Source of the DNA: Tricholomella constricta
Taxonomy: Eukaryota; Basidiomycota; Agaricomycetes; Agaricales; Lyophyllaceae
Direction of reading: 5' to 3'
NCBI GenBank assembly: GCA_013368375.1
Contig: JAACJP010000063.1
Span: 62,001-126,000 of the forward strand
Length of the DNA stretch: 64,000 nt
Below the pieces are notes generated by a model. The model saw only the letters and a list, made by a program, of their open reading frames with translations. It searched no databases and had not been told where the DNA came from. Of this stretch, positions 22,655 through 31,177 are shown one piece after another. How positions within the stretch are numbered: position 1 is the stretch's first letter; every line of letters begins with the position of its first letter. A program made the translations under genes and the position numbers.

Positions 22655-25600
22655 TCAACTTCCCCAATTGCAAGGCGTTGAAGGAATGGTTTCCTCATGG
22701 AATGAGGTTTCCTCGTGGAATGAGGTTTCCTCGTGGAATGAGGTTTCCTCGTGGAATGAGGTTTCCATATGGAATGAGGTTTCCTCATGGAATGAGGTTT
22801 CCTCATGGAATGAGATAGGAGTTTCAGCGGGTACAGCCTCGGCATTCCCACCCGATGTAGATTGATACTGTAATCCTCGACCTTTTCTGGTGATGGGGTG
22901 TCGAAGTCTTCGTGTAGTTCTCCGCAGCGTGAACACGGCGTCCATTGTTGTATAAGACCCTCCGGAGGGTTGGGCATTTTCTTCGTGCAAGACCGAAATC
23001 TATCGTGAGCCGAAGCAAAGCAGATCACAGACAATCCGAACCTCCAACCATTCTAAGACCTCTTTCGCCTTTTCAAAGTCAAAGTCACTGCAGAAAGAAA
23101 ACGAAAGAGTCAGAGTCAGAGTCCGCTGGATGACATTGGGCTGTATTAAGGACAGCTCACGGAGTGAGTTTAACCCCTGGGGCGCAGGCAGGAGACCTTT
23201 CCACAAGGAGGTGACCAACATGGCGAAGACGAAGCAGAATCGATTCATTCAAGGGCGAGGCATAACGCAAATGCATTGTCCAATAGTGAGGCGCGTAAAT
23301 GGCTCCGAATTCCGTTATATCAGGATTCATCGGAGAACGACGTCCCATCGAACTTTGAAATAATTCCCTGAGGGAATTGTCAAAATCATTGGAGGTGAAA
23401 TAGCGATGCCAGGAAGAATCTATATCGTCGACGTCAATGAACGGATAAAGTCCTCGAGAATCCCAAGGAATGCTGCTAAAGTTTATCATGAACTCGATGA
23501 TTGGTGAAATGAATGACTTCCTACCGCCGTGGCCTATAGTAGGAAATCGCTTTCGTGTAGCGTTTAATGCATGCCGCGAGATCCATGCAGCAAGAAGCTA
23601 ATAAAGCGTGACAATCACCAGGCGCAGCAAAGAGTTCTGAATATACTGGATCTTTCACGAAGGTTTCGAAGTGCTGGTAGCCACTGGCTTCCTCAACGAC
23701 TCGAATTCTGATAAGAACTTGCCACGCTTCGCGCAAATGTCCTATCACGTCAGGAAGGGGCGTTTCCTCTGCTTTTCCATCATCATTCTTGAGGGGGAAA
23801 AATAATGTAGTCCTTGGATGATGACGACATCGTCATCGTCTTGTTTGATGACAAGTTCCCTGAACGCCCGATTAAGAAGGTAGATCATTTGGTCAGTCAA
23901 GTCTCTGCCCGCGCCGACGACTGAAAGGTAAATGTTAATGACTAACTCTCGCAGAATTGGACATAGTACCTGTAACCACTTGACTGCTGTGCCTGACATG
24001 TATGCTACGCTGAGGAAGGCTGACTTGACTTTGTCGTCAAAAGGATTTTTGTGAAGGACTTTGTGCTGTGCAAGGATTTCATCGAAAAGAGATTCCCAAT
24101 GATTATTGCGAAGGACTTTGAACTGTGCAAGGATTTCGGATGGGCAAGATGCTTTAGAGGCATGGAAAGGCCATCCGCTATAAATCCTGGAGCGGGTGCC
24201 ATCAGCTCGCAGTTGTAGCATGTGAAAGGGGCAGCGTACTTAGCAGGAATAAGGTTATGGTGCCTTCGCGAGATATTCAGGGCAATATCAGCATGGTGTT
24301 CAGCAGAATCGATGAAGAACCGTCCCGCGCGGTCTTTGTCAAAGAGAAAGTCGTAGGACGAAGCGTGATAGGATTCCACTGTGTCATGTAACACGCGGAG
24401 GAGAGAATGCATTCCACGAAGCGCGGAACGAACAGCCCCTTTTTTCAGGTCGAAGATACGCTCTATGACCTTGGGATCGCGGATAGCCTTGTCCGCGTAT
24501 TCAATCGAAGGCAAGTCAATGAAAATGGCACCCAAGATGCGCACGAGGAGGTCTGTGTTCGGATTAGTCGAGAGAATTTGTGTGTACAACTTGTCGAGTT
24601 CTGCAAACGGAGAGCTTCCTGGCGCCGCCACCATGATGATCTCATCGAGCCTGTCCACTGGAGAAAAAAACTCCTCATCCACGAAGCGTACCACCGTCGC
24701 AATGTAGATAAAATAGCCACCTGAGCGGTTTACCAAGATTTTGATGGCATCGCGGCGCGGCCAGGGCTTGCGAACAGACTTCATAAAGTGTCTGTGTTTT
24801 TCGGAGTCATATATTCTTGCAAACTCCTTGACTATGAAGGCACGAACATCTTGTCGGGCCTCCAAAGAGTTCTCATCAACCTCTTGATAAAGAGACCGCT
24901 CTTCCAAGATACCCCCAGAAGCAAAGCGCCCCGAATGAAACGCATCCTTGATATGAAGTTCAGGACGACTGACGACCACGAAGCATAGAGGTAACTGGTG
25001 AAGGACGTCGGCGATGCAGTCAAGAATAGTACGCTGAGAGTTTTTGTCGTTGCACTCGTCGAGACCATCCAGAACGACGAGAAATGGCGGGGCGCTAGGC
25101 GGCGGATCAGGCTGGGAATGCGTGGCGGCGGCCAGAAACGCAAGGAAAGGTTCAACGAGCAGATGCTTCACCTGCGTCGCCAAACTCTTATCGAAGATCA
25201 ACGAATCTTTTTTAATAGCAGGCGCGATGACTCGACGCATTTCAGGAATGCTTACAGCGAGTTGCAAGGCGATCGTCGGGAAAAAAGGTTTTGCGATGTC
25301 GTGCCCTGCAGTCCTTCGAGAGAAGAAGAAACTCCCGACGAGCTGCTTACTTGATGCGTACAAGTTCTCGGAGACGGTCTGGGCGATGGCCGACTTGCCT
25401 GCGCCAGCAGGTCCATGGAGCCACAGGACCTGTCCACCGACCCTTCGTCCAGTTGAAGACATCTAGGGACATTGAGATCGTATTTTGTTACATGGAATTG
25501 CCCTTACCCGGATTCGCATGTCGTTCACCCATTTGTCTATCCCCTCCAAGATTGACTTCCGCGTTCCAGGCTGACATTTTGGCGGAGATGGACGCTCAGC

Positions 25601-25845
25601 AGAGTCGTGGGTTGCTCCTCGAACGCTTGCATCTCTCAAAGCTATTATAGCTGCCGAGGAGCTGACGTTAATTGTGAGTGAAATCGTAATGTGAGCTCAC
25701 CTGCATCGACTTCTTCGACAGTCAGGTTTCCACTTATGGCATAATAATCCCCAGCAACGTCGGTGTATTCTTCATGATAATAATTTCCTGCAATGTCGGT
25801 GAATTTGCCTCCATTGATGACGATGTTAGCACTGGCTTCAAGCAT
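22655..25845 (-). CDS. NACHT (NLR-type) receptor with hexapeptide-repeat tail
   Basis: STAND-class P-loop NTPase of the fungal NLR type, typically implicated in non-self recognition. The eight-exon model keeps frame through GT-AG introns of about 42-73 bases, giving about 940 residues. Exon 1 (ATG at 25843-25845) encodes a short N-terminus with a doubled motif, FTDIAGNYYHEE/YTDVAGDYYAIS. Exon 2 has PPKCQPGTRKSILEGIDKW, typical just before NACHT. Exon 3 (25462 to about 24246) carries Walker A GPAGAGKS (about residues 113-120) and Walker B FLVVLDGLDEC (about 223-233). Later exons give the usual helical C-terminal part (APHYWTMHLRYA, FDFEKAKEVLEWLE). The last exon ends in seven SFHEET-type hexapeptides, then IPSTPCNWGS and stop. 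No WD40, ankyrin or TPR repeats are seen. Some donors are weak. Confidence 0.75.
22683..22814. repeat. 18-bp minisatellite in the NACHT gene
   Basis: About seven tandem copies of GGAATGAGGTTTCCTCGT with one- or two-base variants. The unit is a multiple of three, so changes in copy number do not break the frame. In the receptor frame it encodes SFHEET. Part of each unit (GAGGTTTCCTC, GGAA/TTCC) is self-complementary. Confidence 0.85.
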
Positions 25846-26087
25846 AGCTCAAGACGTAGAACAAGGCCGAAAGCTGAGATGAGGAGGAAAGCGATCCGGT
25901 GCCAGTGGTGAGGATATAAGGCGAGGAAAGGCTGCATAGGCTGCATGGCGAGCGCGTGGCGGGCGCGTGGCGAGTGAGCTGTGAATGCAACATCAGGTAG
26001 GCACACCCCATGCAGACGACAAATCAGGAGCCGAATAGAAAGATTAAGCATTGCCCCAGCTATTTCCGCTACTGGATGGGGCGATCG
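25846..26087. promoter_or_regulatory. Upstream region of the NACHT gene
   Basis: The sequence 5' of the receptor's ATG contains short direct repeats (GGCTGCAT twice; GGCGAGCGCGTGGCGGGCG). No specific site is identified. Confidence 0.3.
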
Positions 26088-26480
26088 CTAACAAACATAG
26101 GGTTTTCCAGTATCTATGGAGCATGGACATGACCGATTGAGATACTGAGGCAAATGGTATACCTTAAGCGCCACTAGTTCTCTACCCCCACCTTCCGCAC
26201 CCTGACTTGGAGAGGCGAGGATCGTAACCGTATAGTGACCGACAGTCCCGCTGAATCTGCTGAATCGTGAGTGAGGACGACAAGGTAATCTGGACCTTGC
26301 GTGTGATGGGCATACCGATTGTTCGTGTGAAGGTTGCGATTGCATCGCCGTATTCATTCCATTGACATGACAATCCCGAGAACGACGCACCCTACTGATA
26401 CACGAGCGATCAGCAGCGTATCCGATCACAACATGTGGGATCGGTGAGGGTGAACAAGGACGATCGACTGCGTCCCGCAA
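26088..26480 (-). other. Unassigned open frames
   Basis: A minus-strand frame of about 130 codons (lacking a clear start) includes ELVALKVY, reminiscent of the beta3 strand of a protein kinase, but no glycine loop, HRD or DFG follows. Not enough to call a kinase. Confidence 0.2.
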
Positions 26481-27130
26481 CATTTGCGCAGCGTGGTGTG
26501 GGAACCATCAGGCGTCACAGACTGGTCTGTATGTTTCATACAAAATTGCCTCCAAGAAGACAAGCACGTACATCCTGCAATTAGGAGGCTCTGAGCTCAC
26601 GGGCTGGGAGGAGAATAAGACGTGCCCTAAAGAAATAAGGACAGCATGAACATAGAGGTCCCTGACCCAGATGAACAACCGCAGCCTCCGCTAAGCGATA
26701 TGTTTGAGCGCGGTGAGGGTGTGCTACGGTGATCGAGTGCGCGGGTGACGGTGCGAGAACGATGGATATATCTGCGTGTTTCCCCGCAACCTTTGTGCAG
26801 CGTGGCGTGGAATCCTCTTCTGAACGAGAACCATCAGGCGCCGACATGTATTATGAATGTCTCATTTAGGATTGCCCCAAGAAGACGCGCGCGCTTACGA
26901 CCCGCATCACCAGCAAAGAGGCTGTGATGCCGAGCTCGCGGCGCTACAGAAATAGGAGAATAAGCTGTGTCCTAAAGAGCCTGGAAGAGCATGTACATAC
27001 ATAGAGGTCCCTGAACACAGATCTAGATGAACAGCCGCAGCCGTCCTGCAATGTAGCAACGGGTGAGGGCTTGGGAAAGGATTGAGAGTGATCCGCCCGG
27101 AGCGTCCCACGGTTATCCATTGACATCCCA
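26481..27130. repeat. Diverged tandem duplication
   Basis: Two adjacent copies, about 26481-26770 and 26790-27130. They share GCAGCGTGG, GAACCATCAGGCG, CCAAGAAGAC, then ATAGGTCCCTGA-type words (CATAGAGGTCCCTGA), GATGAACA and CCGCAGCC in the same order. Sequence identity is moderate. No known protein is encoded in either copy. Confidence 0.6.
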
Positions 27131-27734
27131 CACAAGGTCGCCTCGACACCGTCATTAACGACGAGCTCGACCTGGCATATCTCAGCGGATTTTAGGCCTA
27201 CTTGGAAAAACTCTCCCTTATTTTTGCTTCCCTGCGGTCCCCTTCTCAAAGATCCATTCCGCAAACCAGGAGGCAGGCAAGGACATAAACTTTAACGTGT
27301 CCTGTGATCGTTGCGGTACAAACCATCTGCCCTGGGTGCACCTAGCCTACGCTTCTGCAGCTGGAATGAAAGTTCGGCTCGCGAGGTCATAGACCCCCTG
27401 TGTGCTCGCAAACATCGCTTCCAGAACGACCTTTTGTGATATTTCTAAGGGATCGATACGAGGAGATACATATACACACTGTCGACGACAAGGGCACATC
27501 TTTCTGGCCTTGTCCTCTCGACGGAAGGCCAAACAGGACCTTCGAAGGTCGACATAATAAGTAGGTATGACTATGACTATGCGGCGTTGACGGTACGCTG
27601 ACATCGTTGCACGTAGAAAATGCAACTCACTACTTTCAAAGCAAAACTTACGCTCTGCTCTACGCCTGCCCTCGACCGCCAGCCATCCCCACACCGCAGC
27701 TGCCGTAATCGCCGTCGCCCCGCCCCACCCTCGT
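27131..27734. other. No recognisable gene
   Basis: A short word (ACACCGTCATTAACGACGAG) resembles 20735-20755 (ACACCGTCTTTAACGACGAG), upstream of the other BEM46-type copy. The duplicated module therefore reaches here. No intact frame. Confidence 0.4.
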
Positions 27735-28390
27735 ACTGAACGTTGAACGTTGAACTTTGAACGTTTGAACCTCCACCTGAAGCGGGCCATGGCATCCTCT
27801 CCGACTACACCTCCGTGCTCCAGACTCCAGTACACGTACACCGCCTCCCGCTTCCCCGAAGCGCATAGCAATCTCATTCTCCACGGACACTCCTTCGACG
27901 GCGCTGTCACGATCGCGCTCTGCCTCCTCTCCCACCCCAAGCTCAAGGACCGCCCCCCCAAAAGGTGGTGGACACGCACGACGCACATACATGGGGTCAT
28001 CCTCGAGACGAGACCACCCCCCCCCCTTCGCCTCCTTCCCCGGTATAGGTATGCTCGTCGCCCTCTACCCACACGCAGCGCTGGGTCCGAATCCCGTACC
28101 GCCAACGTGGGCTCGGTGGGCGCTGTGCAGGAACCTTTCACCTCACTGAGCTCCCCGGGCGTCGCAGGTGGAAGGGGAGGCGCGCACGGCGCATCGGTGG
28201 GCGAGTACGACGAGGTCGTCCCCACGCGAAAATGGGCGCGTAGGTCCGTGCTAGGGATGCGTGCGTCGTCCTCGGCGGCGTGCAGGTGCAGAGCTGAAGG
28301 AGCCTATGGGGGCCGGAGATTCGGTTGGGCGTGAGTGCGTGATCCCCGGCGCGCTGCTGCTATGTAGTTGCATGAGGACGGCGTGGAGTC
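27735..28390 (+). pseudogene. BEM46/ABHD13-type alpha/beta-hydrolase pseudogene, copy 2
   Basis: The frame at 27789-27960 includes LILHGHSFDGAVTIALCLL, the nucleophile elbow of alpha/beta-hydrolases (GHSxxG with the active Ser). The next block is AAGGTGGTGGACACG, shared with copy 1 near 20860. The regions near 28150-28330 match copy 1 at DNA level (GAGTACGACGAGGTCG, ATCCCCGGCGCGCTG). The frame changes repeatedly, and a C-run near 28015-28025 adds a further shift. Together the two copies cover most of an ABHD13-like protein, but neither is functional. Confidence 0.65.
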
Positions 28391-29050
28391 GGCATGCCAC
28401 GCGTTGCATTTGCCTTGCCTTGCCAGGGTTGCGTGATGGCCGTGTTGCGTTGCGATTGTTTTTGCGGAACGCCTGGATTTGGATTCGCTCCCCAGTGCCA
28501 GTGCCTGCACCAGTTTTCAGTTCCCGTACCCCAAACGCGGACTTTTTCGCTTTGGCTGGTGGTGACTGGCGACGTTCCGGTGTGATGTGATTGGCAGATG
28601 AGATGAGATGAGATGAGATGACAGCTGCTCGCTCTCGTGGTTGAGGTGGTCTCGGCAAGCATCAACTTGAACTTGGAACCCACCTTTCATCGAGTGGTGA
28701 GTGGGGGCCTCGTTTTGCCTATTGGCAAGGTTCAACTCGAGGTAAGGCTTCACTTTACTGCGGCCCTTTTTCATCATCAATCATCATTTTTGTCGTGATC
28801 AGCGATCAGTGAGCAGCGAGCATCAGCGCTCGACGTGGAACGGTGACAATGATTGACGATAATGATTGAAGATTGAAGATTGAAGAGTGAAGGCTGATCA
28901 GCGTCGTCCCCTCCTCCATTTCGCCAGATCATTGCTAGATCATTCCCATTCCCATTGCCAGCCACTGACAGTCACATAATTAAGATGCAGATGCAGCCGC
29001 GGCACCGGGGACGCGTGTGTATTCACCATGGCTAGATTTCACCCCATCCG
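28391..29050. other. Intergenic, low-complexity patches
   Basis: Contains a GATGA pentanucleotide run (28596-28621) and GATTGAAGATTGAAGATTGA near 28863. No gene seen. Confidence 0.5.
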
Positions 29051-29061
29051 TCGAGGGTCCG

Positions 29062-29080
29062 GTATATATATATATATATA
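29062..29080. repeat. TA dinucleotide microsatellite
   Basis: About nine TA units. Confidence 0.8.
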
Positions 29081-29182
29081 CAATCCACCGTACACTATAC
29101 ACGGTCAAGCCTGAGCGCTAAGCATGAGAAAGTCTCAAAGAACGATGAACGAAGAACGAAAACGAAAACTTGAATACGGAAC

Positions 29183-29237
29183 TCTGGATACTAGATACTG
29201 GATACTAGATACTGGATACTAGATGCTGGATACTAGT
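29183..29237. repeat. 14-bp tandem repeat TGGATACTAGATAC
   Basis: About four units with single-base variants. Confidence 0.8.
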
Positions 29238-29258
29238 CAGAGTCCCAAACAGCCACAC

Positions 29259-29325
29259 CAACGCACCAACGCACCAACGCACCAACGCACCAACACACCT
29301 ACGCACCTACGCACCTACGCCTGCA
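29259..29325. repeat. Tandem repeat ACGCACCA/ACGCACCT
   Basis: About eight short units, changing from ACGCACCA to ACGCACCT along the array. Confidence 0.75.
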
Positions 29326-29650
29326 CCTGGTTGTTCGCCGCACCGCATCGCACAGTAAGGGGGACGCGGATGAACCTGAACCTGAATCGGCACGGCGCAC
29401 GTAATTCAAGTTCAAGGGGGCGGCGGCGGCGGCGTTGTGGCGTGGCGGATCTGCGAATCCCCGGTGGGTGCTCTGTGTCTTCGGACGGTGTCCGGCGCGA
29501 CGTAACCTGTGGTAAGGGTAAGGGTAAGGTGGGTGGGCGGCGTGTGCTTTAAGAGGCGTGGGTAGGCGTGTGCGTTCGTCGACATGTATGTAACGTGTTT
29601 AACGATCCCGCCGTGAAACATCTTTCCGTCGTGTTCCTTGTCCTGGTGTG

Positions 29651-29687
<37 letters not shown>

Positions 29688-29688
29688 C
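29651..29688. repeat. GAGGAC hexanucleotide repeat
   Basis: Five to six GAGGAC units followed by GAGCTTGAGTATAAGTTTGA-like degenerate repeats. Confidence 0.75.
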
Positions 29689-30235
29689 TTGAGTATAAGT
29701 TTGAGTTTTAGTTTGAGTTTGAGCAGCTGAGGTCTGTGGGAGCAGGATCGAACGGCATCTGTAAGAATAAGAGTAAGAGTACTGCGAGTTGCAATGGTCC
29801 TGAACTTACAGCTTGTGGCTTACGAGGGCGGTGGAACATTATTCTCGATTGATTGATTGCATTAAGAGATGGTACAGGTACATGTAAGTAAGTACCAAGG
29901 GGCCGGTGGGTCGTGGGGTGCGTAAAGATGCGATGATATAAAAAAAAGGAAAAGGAGAAGAGAAATTGGGGCGTCTTTTTTTGTGTAGAGTCCGGAGAGG
30001 AGGCGGGAGGCGAAGAGAGGTGTGTGTGTGTGTGTGGAAGCGGGATGTAGGATGTGGCGTGGATGAAATACGGATACAGATACATATGCGGTTGGGGAGG
30101 GGGGAGTCTAAAGCGGGCGCGGGGGCGTATCTGCAACGAGGGCTCAGCACGATGAAGAAGAAGAAGAAAAAGACGAGCGGAATGCGTACCCTAAATGCCA
30201 AGAACCAAGAACGTGCACTGGGGTGCGGGTATCGA

Positions 30236-30992
30236 TTAGATGATGCCAGGGAAGAACCACCAAGGGACCTGCGCAGCATACGCTACCCACTCCTGCTTGA
30301 AGAGTTTCCTCATCTGCGCGTCCTCCGCCTGCGCCCTGCTCAGGCCCACACAAAGGGTCCAGGCCCACCACGCGGCCCAGACGAGGGGGGCGGCGCCGGG
30401 GACGCGGAGGGGCCCGCAGGCGGTCATCCATGCGCCGGAGGAGAGGTGGGAGAGGGCGAGGCCGGCGACGACGAGCATGGAGCCGGTGTAGGCGGGATGC
30501 CGGACGTAGGCGTAGAAGCGCCGGGTGACGAGGGTGTGCTGGGGGTGGATGGTGAGATCGAAGGTGAAGAGCTGGCCGAGGGTGTGGAAGCAGTCGAGGC
30601 GGATGTAGGTGCCGAGGGCGACGGCGGCGACGCCGATGAGGAAGAGCGGGGTGAGGTGCACGGGGGGGTGGGAGGAGGGGAGGGGGCAGATGAGGGTGGA
30701 GGTTGCGATGGGCAGGGGAGAGGGGAAGGGGATGAGGGTGCAGAGGTAGAAGAGGGTTTCAAAGATGGCGCATGTCCAGACGAGGTATTGGTGGATCTGT
30801 GTTTCGGAGTTGGTAAGTGAAGATGGGTAGGGGTGAGGAGGAACTGACTTTGAATATGAGAGGAGCTATCTGGAGGATAAAGAGTTCTTCGGTGTGGTAG
30901 CGGTGTTTTTGGGAGGTGGGGTTGGGCGGAGTGCAGGCGAGGTGGTTGCAGACGGCCTGGAGAGTGACTAAAGCGACGCGGGCAAGAGACAT
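30236..30992 (-). CDS. Protein-S-isoprenylcysteine O-methyltransferase (Ste14/ICMT)
   Basis: Methylates the C-terminal isoprenylcysteine of farnesylated or geranylgeranylated proteins (Ras-type GTPases, mating pheromones) in the ER membrane, using S-adenosylmethionine. Exon 1 is 30992-30849 (48 codons, ATG start) and exon 2 is 30796-30236. The GT-AG intron has 52 bases. The predicted protein of about 234 residues is a normal length for the family. It is very hydrophobic with several membrane segments. The family signature is clear: YIRLDCFHTLGQLFTF, then YAYVRHPAYTGSML (Arg-His-Pro of the cofactor/substrate site) and a C-terminal EDAQMRKLFKQEWVAYA with the conserved acidic/Glu-Trp region. It is transcribed divergently from DAHP synthase. 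Confidence 0.93.
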
Positions 30993-31177
30993 TGTTGTCG
31001 ATGGATGGGATGTTGGACAACTGAGTGGTGTCGGCTGGCTTTTATGGACTCGCTAGGCCGTGGATCTGCGAGGATATGGATGTCCGATTGATCCAGGGAT
31101 ATCGCACCTCCGCTTCTCAGATCGATCCGAGGAGTCACAGCCATTGTCACACAGCTCTGATCACAGCAGCCATCATC
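30993..31177. promoter_or_regulatory. Shared divergent promoter region
   Basis: Only 185 bases separate the start codons of the methyltransferase and DAHP synthase. A GGAGTCACAG stretch near 31131 resembles half of a Gcn4/Cpc1-type TGAGTCA site, which commonly regulates amino-acid genes. This is a weak match, and no TATA box is obvious. Confidence 0.4.

Noticed and set aside
22683..22814. Possible CRISPR-like array
   Set aside because: Units are directly tandem with no unique spacers, and the genome is eukaryotic.
22372..23034. 220-codon minus-strand frame through the minisatellite (HSTRKP repeats)
   Set aside because: It begins at TTG and lies in a different frame from the spliced receptor. 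The SFHEET frame connects in phase to upstream exons. Kept as an alternative only.
26088..26483. Protein kinase fragment (VALKVY)
   Set aside because: No glycine loop, HRD or DFG motif nearby; one short match is not enough.
29510..29530. GGTAAGGGTAAGGGTAAGG as telomere-like repeat
   Set aside because: Only about three units and not TTAGGG; internal and surrounded by other microsatellites.
30424..31020. 198-codon frame on the strand of the methyltransferase gene in another phase
   Set aside because: Ser/Pro-rich alternate reading of the same exon; the in-phase reading gives the clear ICMT protein.
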